Source: Melieria omissa
Taxonomy: Eukaryota > Arthropoda > Insecta > Diptera > Ulidiidae
Assembly: GCA_963971225.1 (NCBI GenBank)
Contig: OZ020270.1
Location: 64,112,932 to 64,176,931 of the forward strand
Reading direction: 5' to 3'
Length of the DNA stretch: 64,000 bases
The notes beneath the pieces were generated by a model. It was given only the letters and a program-made list of their open reading frames with translations. It searched no databases and was not told the origin of the DNA. Shown piece after piece: positions 10,043 to 20,922 of this stretch; positions within the stretch are counted from its first letter, which is position 1, and each line of letters opens with the position of its first letter. Position numbers and translations under genes: made by a program.

Positions 10043-10770
10043 TTTTTTTTTTGTTTTTTTTTTTTTAACGAGGAGTAAAAGCATCAAAAGCCGAGGTCAG
10101 TGCGAGACTTTAACCCGCTAAACATCTCCCCTTGTCCGACGGAAAGTTCCTCCCGGAACTACCGCTAAGTATTTCGTCGGGAGGCCGTCTGAGCATTAAA
10201 GCTCAATCGTCTGTTGTTGGTCTGTCAAGTCCGTTACTGTTCGTTATGGGGTTGGGCCACTGAACCCATGATTTCGCGTCGTCACGTAGCGCGTTGGCGC
10301 TCAATCCACCGAAGTGCTGTCATGATCCGTGCTGCCGCCGTTTGTACAACTTCCCATTTTCTGGGTGAATCGCACATATGGGGTACAAGGTTGGTTGTCG
10401 TCGTTGGAGCTTCACCGAAGACTTCCGTGATAGAGCCTTTCTCGTTAGCGAAGCGTGGGCAGCCTAGCAGGACATGCTGAACGTCTTCGACTTCATTGGG
10501 GCACTGAGGGCAGAAAGGATCCTCCTCATGTTTGAAACGGTGAAGGTATTGCTTAAAGCACCCATGCCCGCTTAGCAGCTGCGTGAGATAAAAATCTACC
10601 TCTCCGTGTTTGCGGTTGATCCAGACCTCAATGTGAGGGATCAGGGCAAACGTCCATCTTCCCTTCTCCGATTTTGTCCACCTTTGTTGCCATTCATTTA
10701 CGCTGCACCGCCTTTCGTCCGCTTTCGATGCCCTAGCACCCGCTGTGTCCCCGCAAGGGACACACACCCT
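10043..10770 (-). pseudogene. Second R1-type LINE, 5'-truncated, tail-to-tail with the first
   Basis: The minus strand encodes the ORF2 C-terminus: WQQRW, KGRWTFALIPHIEVWINRK, a YLTQLLSGHGCFKQYLHRF segment, then a CPQCPNEVEDVQHVLLGCPRF zinc finger. It parallels the C-terminus of the + strand copy ending at 9695 but is clearly diverged. Its poly-T (the complement of the A tail) at about 10043-10066 abuts the 3' end of the first LINE. The similarity stops near 10735-10770, a typical 5' truncation. The coding frame 10282-10767 is open but is only a fragment of ORF2. Confidence 0.82.
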
Positions 10771-11342
10771 TGCATATTCGAATTTGCAAACGATACGCCG
10801 CGGCGCGCCGTTTCGTGCTCATCAGCACAGCACAGCTTGCAATTGATGTTCCTTGTCGAACATCCCACAAAGAATGAAGATGAACTCGAAAATTGAAGTT
10901 TGACGAAGCCAGCGACAAAACTTCGTATAGCCGAAGTACGTGTGGGACCTACTGTGCTAGATTTGCGTGACCGAAAAATTTTGAACTGCGTGGTACCTCT
11001 ATGTGTTTATTTGCTTAGTGCTAATATTCACATATTCTTAAATCTAAAAATAGAGCACAATGCGTGTGAAGCGGTGATTGTGTGAGTGACATTAGAGACC
11101 AAAGAGCTCTTATCGGAGGCCAAATTACTATACCACAATACCTGAAACCACCCGAATAAATAGCCAGCCACCCGCTATGTCGTGGTATGACGTGAAATTA
11201 AGTCTGTTAGGGAACTTTTCCCGTAAATATTATCCAGTAAAAAACAGGGCCCGTATCAGTTTTAAGTTTTATTATAAAAATCAACGTTTAAGAGTTATGT
11301 TTTACTTTTTTTAATGACTCAAAAATAAGTTTTTTTTTATTT
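10771..11342. other. Unassigned spacer with a dispersed repeat shared with 21540-21780
   Basis: No protein homology is seen. About 10840-10965 resembles, in reverse orientation, 21560-21700; the landmark is AGCCGAAGTACGTGTGGGACCTACTG here against the complement of CAGTAGGTCCCATACGCACTTCGGCT there. About 11100-11340 holds nothing I recognise. Confidence 0.45.
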
Positions 11343-11346
11343 ATAT

Positions 11347-11793
11347 TGTTACGAATACTAGTTTGTTACGAATACTAGGGCTGGTACGTATCTCTGGATT
11401 GTGCAATTTAAATTAAAAAAAAAACACTTAATTTCTCAAACGCAGTCAATAAAAACCAACAATCACTTTATTCCATAAATTTCACACTTTACTTTCTTTA
11501 CTTTATTTGCTTAATTACTTCGTGTGGCACCATCACTTGCCAAACCAAGACTGACTCACTGCGCCGTACCCGGCTGGCTTTTATACCTGTCCGGTTATCG
11601 CGCAGATCGTTCCCGCAAATTCTAATTGGACTAGAAGTTTCCATTATTATTGCGGGCCATCATTGCCAGATCGAATTATAGCAAGTCGCTGTACTTTAAA
11701 GTGCGTGCTTAAAAGTATGCCCGTAAAAGCATTCATAGCACGGCGCGTAGCGACAGGGTGCCTTGCACAGCGACAGACTGTCTTATCGTTACA
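11347..11793 (-). mobile_element. Solo LTR, gypsy-superfamily type (TSD ATAT)
   Basis: Read on the minus strand it starts TGTAACGATAAGACAG and ends TATTCGTAACA. ATAT lies on both sides (11343-11346 and 11794-11797). On its own strand it carries a TATA box (GGTATAAAAGCC) and AATAAA downstream, as expected for an LTR promoter and polyadenylation signal. The inner edge GTTACGAATACTAG is duplicated at 11349-11380. Relatives lie at 14402, 32183, 32616 and 63959. No internal region adjoins it, so it probably arose by LTR-LTR recombination. Confidence 0.85.
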
Positions 11794-11797
11794 ATAT

Positions 11798-12193
11798 TTT
11801 AAAAATCAGTAACATTTATTTATAAAAGTCACTGATTGATTTTTATTGATGACTTTTTTAAATAAAAGTCACCAATAATTGTTTTTATAGGACAATTAAA
11901 ATAAAAATAGAACTAAACTATTTGTCGTCTAATAAGAAAAAAATAAATTGTTACTAAAGGATTTTTAAAATTTAAATAAAAAATAATTCTCATTTTTTAA
12001 TTTTTCGACAAAAATTACAAAAAAAAAAGTTTGTTGCCAAGTTTCATTCCCCGTGCGAAAAGAAATGTATTGGTATATATATCATTTATTTGTATGACCT
12101 TCAATTATTTCAAATATAGTTTTCATAAATAACTGTTATTTCCGGTTCCTGGTAAAAAATATCAGGAGTGTAAGCCAGCACTTCCAAAAATTA
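11798..12193. other. AT-rich spacer
   Basis: Very AT-rich with short repeats of AAAAGTCAC and related strings around 11820-11880. I see no gene or terminal repeats. Confidence 0.4.
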
Positions 12194-12195
12194 TA

Positions 12196-13369
12196 CGTAG
12201 GCTGCCTTTTATATTTTTTCAATAGGGATGGTCTAGTAAGTTTTCGAAAAATCTGAGATTGCCATTAAAAACTTTGTCATTTTTTACCATAAACGTGCTT
12301 AGAACATTCTGATGTTCAAGCGTTATTTTTCTTGTTTACACGTCGACTTCTTCCGCATTTGGTGATGAAGCACCAACACTCAAGACAATTTATAACTGGT
12401 TTAACGAATTCAAGCCTGTTCGCCGTTCGTTCCAGGACGAATTTCGTGAAGGTCGTCCAAAATCGGTCATTGTGCTAGAAACCATCGATGCTGTACGTGA
12501 ACTCAACGAAAGACAGTCATGTGACATACCATGAGATAGAGGCATTCTTGGGCATTAGTACCACGGCCGTGCATTCCATATTGCATGAACATTTAGTTGT
12601 CAGAAAGATTTGTTCTCGTTGGATCCTGCTTAATTTGGCAATCGCTCAAAAGGCTCGTGTCGTTTGGTGCAAATAAATTATGGAAAAATTCGATCGCGGT
12701 ACTTCGAAAGACATTTATAAGATCGTGACAGGTGACAAATCATGGATATGTGCGTATAAGCCCGAAACAAAATCGACCGTGTGGGTCTTCCAAGACGAGC
12801 CAAATCCAACAAAAGTTGTTCGGGCACGCAGCACATCGAAGAAAATGGTCGCCTGTTTCTTCGGCAAAACTGGTCATATGGCTACTGTGCAGTTAGAACA
12901 ACGTAGAATGGTCGATTTTGAGTGGTACACAACAATTTGTTTGACAGAAGTGTTCAATAAAATACGGAAAAACAACTGCCGACGCCGAATCATTCTTCAC
13001 CAGGACAATGCGCGCTCTCACAAATCGGCTCAAACAACCGCCTAGTTGATCGACCAAAGCATCGATTTAATGGGTCATCCGCTATACAGCCCTGACCTGG
13101 CACCCAATGACTTCTTTTTATTTCTGCACATAAAAAAAATTGCGTGGTCAACGATTTTCATCGCCAGAAGATGCTGCATTTCAGCATTCAAAAACCATGT
13201 TTTGGAGGTGTCTCAATCGGAGTAGAAAAAGTGCTTCGACAATTGGTTTGAGCGCATGCAAAAGTGTATAAATCTTCAAGGAGAATACTTTGAAAAGTAA
13301 TAAAACCATTTTTGATGATAACAAAGTGCAGTTTCATCCTTTTTGAAAAAATATAAAAGGCAACCCTCG
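12196..13369 (+). mobile_element. mariner element (TA target, ~27-bp TIRs)
   Basis: The left end begins CGTAGGCTGCCTTTTATATT after TA (12194-12195). The right end is the imperfect inverted complement, ending GGCAACCCTCG before TA (13370-13371). The length of about 1.17 kb and the transposase inside fit the mariner family. Confidence 0.85.
12353..13240 (+). pseudogene. mariner transposase (D,D34D type), broken
   Basis: Pieces in order: GDEAPTLKTIYNWFNEFK and EFREGRPKS (N-terminal helix-turn-helix region), ILHEHL..KICSRWI, then GDKSW with the first catalytic Asp, STVWVFQDEPNPTKVVRARS, LHQDNARSH with the second Asp, and SPDLAPNDFFLF with the third Asp. A stop follows SAQTTA at about 13043, and frameshifts separate the N-terminal part near 12530 and 12676. 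This family is related to the transposase part of SETMAR. It cannot make a full-length protein. Confidence 0.88.
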
Positions 13370-13371
13370 TA

Positions 13372-13842
13372 CTATCCACAAAAGTAAACAAACAGGTTTT
13401 TATAAAAACTTGCAGTTTATCTCTTGGTTAGGCCAGTAGGGATTTGGCACATTCACAATACACAGGAAAAAGGGTGCAAACAGTTAAAGGAAGAAACAGC
13501 TGATTTCAATGTTTTATTTGAGGTTTGACGCTATAGGGAATTTTAATAGGACATTTAATGCAAAAGGCAAATGGTTCGTAGGGATCAATATGTGATTCTT
13601 CTCTTCAAATTGAATCAGGTCAATATTCAGCAGAGTCACGAACGCACAATCTCTCTGCTGGTTCCATTTGCCTCCAAATGTTTGCAAACATTATTTGTCT
13701 TTCCTCGTTCGTTCGTACCCAAACAGACCTATTATGTTAATATTATTAGCATTTAGAATATTTAAAACTAGATGTCACTGTATTATACATAAGTTTATTG
13801 CCTACTTTTTGGTGTAAAATGTTTTCGGCGTTCGAACTTAAC
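13372..13842. other. Unassigned spacer
   Basis: I find no gene, TIR pair or LTR in this stretch. A short ORF at 13571-13756 has no recognisable features. Confidence 0.4.
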
Positions 13843-14054
13843 AACTACACCTTTTCAAGTTGTATATCAGAAAATTTGAATTGTATTTCAGCGTTTAAAA
13901 TTGTATTTCAGATTTTAAAATTGAATTGAATACAATTTTACAAATCTGAAATTAAATTTTAAAATTTAAAATACAATTTTAAACGCTGAAATACAATTTT
14001 AAACGCTTAAATACAATTTGAATTTTCTAATGTTCAACTTGAAAAGGTGTAGTT
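13843..14054. mobile_element. Palindromic MITE (212 bp)
   Basis: It starts AACTACACCTTTTCAAGTTG and ends with the inverted complement, CAACTTGAAAAGGTGTAGTT. The interior is largely self-complementary, built from repeats of AAATACAATTTTAAACGC and its complement, so the single strand could form one long hairpin. No convincing TSD and no coding capacity. Confidence 0.75.
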
Positions 14055-14400
14055 GGCTCGTCAGCTTGGAGCTCATGACTGGTCTTAGCTTCACAATCAG
14101 CGGGAGCAATAGTTTCTAAAATTTCGTTTGAATTTGAATTCCATTTCCGTAGGGTGAATCCTCCTGTCTTGAGGAGATTTTGAAGTTCCGCCCGTCAGTG
14201 CCATACCTGACAGTTTTCAATCGAAATTCGGTCTGCTCTTCTTGCTGGGATCGTTCCCACACAATCCGTTAAAGATCGGCATCTCTATCGTTCCATAACA
14301 CTACTCGACACGAAAAATGCAACTTAAAATAAAAGTATTTTCTAGACTAACTTTGGGCCAATGAACACGAAACTGTAAATCCAAAAAATTTTTTGAAAGC
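14055..14400. other. Unassigned spacer before a truncated LTR
   Basis: The minus strand has a short open stretch but no motif I can name. Nothing else is visible. Confidence 0.35.
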
Positions 14401-14401
14401 G

Positions 14402-14649
14402 TATAAAAGGCCTGAGAGGTATAAAAGGCAGCCGGATGCGGCGCAGCGAGTCAGTCTGGTTTTGACAAGTGAAGTTGCCACACGGAGTAATAAAGCAAAT
14501 ACTTAAGTGTACGAACAGTAAGGTGTAAACTGTGAATAATAAAGTGACTGTTGGTTTTTAATTGGCTGCGTTCGAATAAGCAAAGTTGTTTCATTTTGAA
14601 ATTACACAATCCAGAGATACGTAACATCCCACTAGAACTAGTATTCGTA
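14402..14649 (+). mobile_element. 5'-truncated LTR of the TGTAACGATAAG family
   Basis: From about 14420 the sequence follows the LTRs at 32183 and 32616: GGCAGCCGGATGCGG, GAGTCAGTCTGGTTTTGACA, AATAAAGTGACTGTTGG, ending AGTATTCGTAACA. GTAT follows the 3' end, the same tetranucleotide that flanks the 32183 copy. The TATA segment is doubled (two TATAAAAGGC-type boxes at about 14400 and 14420). The 5' part is missing. Confidence 0.8.
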
Positions 14650-14699
14650 ACAGTATAAATATATCGTTTAGAATTAAAAACCTTTACAATTTCATGTTT

Positions 14700-15441
14700 T
14701 ATGTCGTCGCGGGGAACTGTATACCCCAAGCACAGAGTGAAGGTTAAAGTCGATTTTAATTCTCGCAAGACCCAATGTTGTCTGTTATCCCACAAACGAG
14801 TCTCCCCACATCCCAATACATCCCTGGTTATGGGTGGTGTGGGTATTGCGGAATCGGCAGCTCTTGATGTTCTGGCTATGTCCATTAAGAACGATCTTCG
14901 TTGGAATGATCATATTTTTGGTGTGTCGAAAGAAGCAGCCAAGTGCCTCGGCTTCCTAAAGCGGTGCAAAAAATATTTCACTCCGTCTGATCTTCGCATT
15001 ATTTACACTACCTATATCCGACCTAAATGGAGTTTAACTCGCACCTATGGGCGGGGCTTCAAAAACCTATTTGGAGCTCCTGGACCGGGTGCAAAACCTT
15101 GCGATTGCGCTTATAGGGGACAGTAGGGCATCCAGCTCTATTAGCTCCTTAGAGCATCGTCGAAACGTTGCGTGTGTGGTTTTATTTTACCGATACTTCT
15201 TCGGTAATTGCTCAGTGGAGATGAGCAGTTTGATGCCATCACTCCGGGTATTCCCACGGGCAACCCGATTGAACACTGGCGCTCATGCATTCCACGTTGA
15301 AACGATGTTCCAGCGCACTACGCATTACAGAAAAAGTTCGTTTCTAGCTCGCACAGCGTGGCTGTGGAATTGTCTCCCTGCGGATATCTTCCCCAGCACT
15401 TATGATCTCGATGCGCGTTTGTTCGAGTCAAAAAAAAAAAA
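14700..15441 (+). pseudogene. Non-LTR retrotransposon ORF2 C-terminal fragment (CR1/Jockey-like)
   Basis: Two overlapping frames (about 14740-15040 and 15047-15440) encode the end of a LINE reverse transcriptase and its C-terminal domain: TQCCLLSHKR, NDLRWNDHIF, KCLGFLKRCKKYFTPSDL, IYTTYIRPK, then a LLDRVQNLAIALIGD segment, SLEHRRNVACVVLFYRYF and FLARTAWLWNCLPA. A frameshift separates the halves near 15047. It ends in an A-run at about 15430-15440. The 5' part and the catalytic motif are absent. Confidence 0.82.
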
Positions 15442-16915
15442 GGCCCCTTCAATTTCGAGGAATGCTGTCAAAGTGTACTCCTTATACGCGAGAGATCTAT
15501 CGACCGTCTCGAGAAGCGAATGTAAAGCAGTTTCGACAGACTTGCCCCTAGTGTAGGCATGTTGCGACTGAGAAAGGAGAGATGGATCGATAGAGTTCCT
15601 GATTTGATGGTCTAGAACCCTTTCGAAGGTTTTGAGAAGGAATGATGATAGGCAGATGGGCCTGTAGTCCTAAACCTTAACATGGGACGACTTCCCCGCC
15701 TTAGGAATGAATACCACCCTGGATTCTCTCCAGCTGAGGGGAATGTAGGAGAGATCCAGACAAGCGTTGTATATGCGTAGCAGCCGGGGCATTAATGCCT
15801 CAGCGCTGTGTTGGATGTCAGCTGGAATGATGCCATCCGGTCCTGGGGACTTGAATGGATTGAAGGTCTTGATGGCCCACTGTAGATGGGAATGGGTTAA
15901 CCAAGTTGGAGCTGTGGTCGTGGTCGATGAAGAATGCACTTCCAGAGAAGTGAGTGTCAAGCAGAACTTCTAGCGTATCAGCCCCCGAAGTGCCTGGGAG
16001 AGGAGCTCAGTATCCTACGAAGTCTGCTGGTCTCGGAGGAGCTTTCGATATTCTCACAAAAACTTCTCCAGTTCACCCTTTTGGCTTTCCTGATGGCATA
16101 TTTGAATTCCCTTTGCTTACATTTGTAGGGGGCCCAGTCATTGGAGACTTTGGCCCTGTTAAAAAGTTTGCGGCTTTGCTTGCGAAGTTCCGCAATCTCT
16201 TGGTTCCACCACCGGGGCTTTGGTTTACCTCTCGGTGTCAGGGGGACGCAGGCAGCCTTGGCAGCAGAATTTAGTAAAGAAGTAACGGAGCCAACCGCAC
16301 GTTCGATGTCCGTGCAGTTGACAAGATCGGAAGGAATACCATTCGCGCCTGCTTCGACGCAGGCCCGAAATTTAACCCAGTCAGTGCGCTTCCTATTGAT
16401 ATAGTGATCAGGACCCACACCCTCGTAGGGATCGTGATCACCAATCGTGAAGCAAATGTACCTATGATTAGAGAAGGAACACTCATGCGATACCCTTAAA
16501 TTATTAAGACTATTAGCTGAGTAGTCATTGGCAAGGGTAATGTCGAGGACTTTCCTCCGATTGGAGGTAAGGAAGGTTGGTTCGTCACCCCTGTTGCCAA
16601 TGACTAGATCGTGCGCAAGGATAAAATCAAAAAGAGACTCACCCCGCTCGTTGTTGTCAGTGCTGCCCCACATCTCGTGATGGGCTTTGGTGTCCGCACC
16701 GATGATGACAGGAACGCTGAGTCCGCAAACCCGACCATTGACGATCCAGGGTTCTTGGATCAGCGCGATTTCTTCGCCGGTTTGTGCCAGGCGAAGAAGA
16801 AGAGCTGGCGAGGCAGCGATGGAGTGGTGCAGATTAATTTGTACAATCTGCACTATCATTAGGATTGGGGATCATGGTGGTGTTTGAATCCTCCTCATCG
16901 GACAAAGGGGATTCA
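15442..16915 (-). pseudogene. LOA-type LINE fragment: end of ORF1, endonuclease and N-terminal reverse transcriptase
   Basis: On the minus strand ORF2 starts at 16859 with VQIVQINLHHS, IALIQEPWIVNGRVCGL and IIGADTKAHHEMWGS (endonuclease). An internal deletion removes the region between GLSV and PVIIGAD. It continues through NHRYICFTI and WWNQEIAELRKQSRKLFNRA to reverse transcriptase motifs FKSPGPDGIIPADI, VVFIPKAGK and, past a stop at about 15670, YRPICLSSFLLKTFERVL and GKSVETALHSL. It breaks off at the FLEIEGAF motif, where it meets the A-run of the + strand LINE fragment. The catalytic YADD region is missing. Confidence 0.85.
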
Positions 16916-17689
16916 GACGGCCATAACGTTCAGAATTGACGGTAACGGTCTGTCCTTCGTAATTTTCGAAGAAATATGGCCCTATGACACCACCGGACCA
17001 TAATGCACACCAAACAGTGACTCTAGGTGAATGCATTGGGCGCTCGACAACCACGTGTGGATTTTTTGAGCTCCACACACGACAATTTTGACTTCGCTGA
17101 AGAAAATTTTGTGCGAAAAATTGGGATTTTCGGATTGTTTTTTAAGCACACATTTGGCGTAGTTGCGACGCATTCTGTGATCTCCCGGCTCCAATTTCTG
17201 CACCAACTGAACTTTGTATGGATGAAGATGCAAATCCAAATGCCAAATACGCCAAATTGAGGTGATGGAGATGTCCAATTGTTGTGAACGCCGGAGAAGC
17301 GATAAATTCGGGTCATCTTCAACACTGGCAGCTACAGCAGCAATATTTTCGGCCGAACCAGCAGGGCGATTACGTATTGGCCTTTGTACATCTTGTACAG
17401 AACCAGTTCTTTCGAATTTCGCCAATAAATCCGAAATTGTTGACAAAACAGGCCTTCCGTGACGTCCGAAATCCTTCCTTAGTGCGCGAAAAGTGGTGCT
17501 CAAATTTTCACCATTTTTGTAGTGAATTTTCACTATGTTTACACGTTGAGCGATGCTAAATCGGTCCATTTTCTTAAATGGCAAACACTAAACTACAATA
17601 TTAACACAATGCAACGACAGATGACAGCTGCGGTTGTCGAACGCAGGGCTGCCAAAGTTTTCGGTTCGAAATGAAAAACCCTGTACAAT
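16916..17689 (-). pseudogene. Tc1/mariner-superfamily transposase, 3'-truncated
   Basis: The minus-strand frame from about 17584 encodes a helix-turn-helix region (RFSIAQRVNIVKIHYKNGEN, with a second HTH at RRSQQLDISITSIWRI). The start of the catalytic core follows: KIFFSE, then in another frame NPHVVVERPMHSPRVTVWCALW and GGVIGPYFFENYEGQTVTVN. Frameshifts occur near 17080. The last third with the remaining catalytic residues is missing, because the sequence switches to a LOA-type LINE at about 16915. A terminus AAAAACCCTG followed by TA at 17680-17691 is probably the 5' inverted repeat. Confidence 0.8.
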
Positions 17690-17754
17690 GCAACATAAAT
17701 TTAATTTGTTGATTGTAACTAATTGCGACGGTTAATTTTTATGTTGCGTTAACT

Positions 17755-18150
17755 ATTATGAGAAACAACTTTTTTTTCGTTCTCGATAATTATTATTTTG
17801 GGATTTTTTTTGTTTATGTTGCTTCATAACTTTTATTTATGACTTTTTTACATTTACGTTACCGATAACTATTATTTTTAAAACAAAAATTTTGTTGTTC
17901 CTACGTTGCCCTACCTTTTTTAGTTTGAATTGATTGTTTATTGTTTAGTTGTGGCTGGAAATTAGGTTTCTGCAGTTAAAATGCGTTTGTCAATTAAAAA
18001 CAATTACAAATCAATTCATATCCAAAATGTGGTAATTCAACGTAAACAATGTGTTTTCAAAATAATAGTTATCGGCAACGTAAATGAAAAAAATAAATCG
18101 CAAATAAAAGTCATGAAACAACGTAAACGAAAATTTCTCAAAAAAATTGT
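17755..18150. repeat. AT-rich inverted repeat (foldback), ~100-bp arms
   Basis: About 17760-17890 and 18050-18150 are imperfect inverted copies; the landmark is GTTACCGATAACTATTATTTT against AAAATAATAGTTATCGGCAAC. No TSD or ORF of note. It may be a MITE, or part of the unit next to the LTR that follows. Confidence 0.6.
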
Positions 18151-18789
18151 TGTAGTGGTACTACCTAACCATTCATGCCGACCAAAACATTGCGTGTAGT
18201 GGTACTACCTAACAACTCATGCCGACCAAAACAAATCGTCTTGCACTTGTGCACACAAATTCGCTGGTGTCAACTGGCAGCACTTAAAGTCGCCACGGTG
18301 CGCTATGCGCAACCACTTAAGCGAGAGGGGTGACATATGATGCCACCTACCGCATTGCAATGCCTCAATACAGCAACGCGCATTATGCCGATGCTTTTTG
18401 ACGGCATGCGGAGCGATCAATCGGAAGATATCCGACGCCGCTTACCGCAGGTCACTGATGGCCACTGACTCAATTACGAATGTGCTACAGCAAACGAATA
18501 GACCCAGATCGCTGATTGGACAAGCGGAAAATATCGTGGAAAGGGAGGCGGAGCCCTGGAAATGCATAAGAGAATAACAGTTATAATTTAGTATATAAGA
18601 CCTAAAAATTCTGAATAAACTAAACTAACTAAACTTCTTGTTCGATAATCAAAGTGCCTGTTGGCATTGTTTTATTTAACAGAGGTTCAAACAGATCGGC
18701 ATTTCGGAGCCAGAAAACATTGGCACGGCCCGCCGAATAAACATAGGCCAAAACTACACTCACACACTCTCGTACATTATAACACTTCA
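18151..18789 (+). mobile_element. LTR of a gypsy-type element, with its first 44 bp duplicated
   Basis: The LTR runs from TGTAGTGGTACTACC at 18195 to ACACTTCA at 18789. TGGCGATCCTGCC follows at once and looks like a primer-binding site, since tRNA-primed sites begin TGG. The first 44 bp occur twice in tandem (18151-18194 and 18195-18238). A TATA-like TATATAAG lies at about 18592 and AATAAA about 20 nt further on. A related LTR with the same order of features lies on the minus strand at 47930-48486. Confidence 0.78.
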
Positions 18790-19030
18790 TGGCGATCCTG
18801 CCAAACTAACTTGACCTCAACCCACGCTTAGACACTACATGGCAATCCTGCCGACTACACCTGCCGAAGCACCGATGACAATGGCACCGATCACCTTCTC
18901 ATTGACAGACAGCAAAGCGCTACGCAAACAGCTAACTACCAAAGTTGCGCACCTGAAGAAACCCCATCGCAACAGCCCAGAAGCAAAGGTTCTATATATA
19001 ATTCGTTACTACAGTAAACCAACTAAGCTA
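18790..19030 (+). pseudogene. Leader and start of gag of the same gypsy-type element
   Basis: After the primer-binding site a short leader runs into an ORF at 18839-19039 with SKALRKQLTTKVAHLKKPHRN. The minus-strand relative at about 47640-47860 has SKTSRKQLTTKVVYLMKPHRN, so this is the conserved start of that element's gag. The rest of the element is absent here; AT-rich sequence follows to 19260. Confidence 0.65.
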
Positions 19031-19259
19031 CTTACTTGAAAGCTACCATCACAGCGCCGAATATAGGCAATCAACTAAGCTGCCGCCAGATCCAAGAAAA
19101 TTATATCCAATTTTCAACAATATTTTAACTTCTACACATTTACAATTCTTTTCATAACTTGAAATACAAAAAAAAATAAAAAATTAATAAAAAATTATAT
19201 GTACACAGGAATACGTAATAACAACATTAAAAGACCATAACTCAAATCCAATCAAAGTT

Positions 19260-20775
19260 TTTGGTTGAGGCCAGGCTAACACCGATCTTCCTCCCTATCC
19301 TGGAAGAGCATCCTGGCTATGCTCCTTCTTGTCGTGACAGCGGATGGCATCAGGGCCATGTGAAGCTGATCGCTTGTGCCGACCAAAGGTCCGTGGATCT
19401 TTTTAAGATCGCGATCTCCAGGTTGGGCGAAATATGGCCAGGCGCGAAACTTAAGGTTGTTGCTAAGGATCAGGTACCTAGCCGGTCAAGAGCACGTGCC
19501 TGGATTCCAGCTGAACCCTCTGACCCGAAAGTTATCCTGGAGATAATTCGGAGATGCAACCCGAAGCTGGTGACATCCAATTGGAGGGTGACTCGGCTGG
19601 AGGAGCCGAGAGGGGATTTTAGATCTGCCATCCTGCGGCCTCAGGACTAATACACACAAATTGCTTTATGCGACGCAAGCAGGTAGGCTTAGGGCGTGCA
19701 TATTAGTCAGCAACAAATTGAGTACATTTCTGCTCTCGAATCACATCAACGGGGATATGGTAGCTGCAAGCATCGAGCTCGATTCGAGGAAGCTCTGGAT
19801 CGTCTCGGCCTACTTGGCACACGACAATCAATCCCTTCCAGAAGACGGCCTATCCAGGTTAGTACACCATGCTGCTAATGATAGCGTAGATTTGGGATAG
19901 GTTGTGACGCCAACGCGCATCATGAAGTGTGGGGCAGCTCCAATACTAATATAAGAGACGAAATTCTTTTTGATGTTATCCTCTCTACTAATATTCACAT
20001 ATGTAATAAGGGGAACCTACCTTTATTACTAGAAACAGGCAAGAAGTTCTCGATATCACTCTTGCTTCTCAAACTGTATCTAACCGATTGAGTAATTGGA
20101 GGGTCTCCAAGGATCACTCTTTCTCGGATCACAGATACTTATTGTGGGAAATCTCGGATAAAGTTCCAAGGCAACCCCTCTTTAGAAATTTAAAAAAGAC
20201 CAACTGCCCTCTTTATTACGATACGGTCTAGTGCCTTCTTCCAACTGATATTCCAGGACCGCTCGACAGTAAAGATGCACTTAATAAGTCAGTTGAGTCA
20301 TTCATATCGATGCTGAATGCGGCCCTAGAGGTAGCTTGCCCATTGAGGAAACTGTCCACGCGGAAAAGATTCAAACCCCCCTGGTGGTGTGATGAAATCA
20401 GTGAGATCCGCAGAACAGCGGACGGACGGAATAAAGCTAGACGGTCATGCACGGATGAAGTCTGGCTAGAATACAGGCTGGCTCTCCAAGCCTATAAAAA
20501 CAGGCTAAGGAAAGCTAAGAGGGAGTCTTGGAGAGATTTCTGTGGTAACATAGAACTTACTACCGAAGCCTCTAGGCTCAGAAAATTACTCTCTAAATAT
20601 CCATCTAGCACCTGCTACCTCCAAAAGGAAGACGGTTCATGGGGTTCTAGTAGTGAAGAATCACTCGATATTCTGCACATATACACACACTTCCCAGGTG
20701 GCTCTAAGGACTTGGCGGACCCCTGGTCGGGAAACCGTCCACCGGTCCCAGATGTCGGCCTCATTATGACTAGAA
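19260..20775 (+). pseudogene. LOA-type LINE fragment: ORF1 DUF4780 region fused to broken ORF2 endonuclease
   Basis: 19261-19640 encodes the DUF4780-type region of ORF1 (KLIACADQRSVDLFKIAI, GEIWPGAKLKVV, PSDPKVILEIIRRCNP, SNWRVTRLEEP), matching ORF1 at 41270-42895. At about 19640 it jumps into the ORF2 endonuclease (NGDMVAASIELDSRKLWIVSAYLAHD, then in another frame GCDANAHHEVWGS and SFSDHRYLLWEI). 20310-20775 continues with WWCDEISEIRR and KRESWRDFCGNIE to the start of the reverse transcriptase domain and stops. Several frameshifts, an internal deletion across the ORF1/ORF2 junction and the missing reverse transcriptase make it non-functional. Confidence 0.85.
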
Positions 20776-20922
20776 ATAAACAGATATTTTTTTTTACATT
20801 TGTTTTCATTTCATGATTTTGACAATCCCAACGCAACGCTTCAATTTCGGTATGCCGCACTGAGCGAGAGCGTTGCGTCAGAAAACGCAACGCTCAACGC
20901 TCCAATTTAGGTTTGACTGTAA

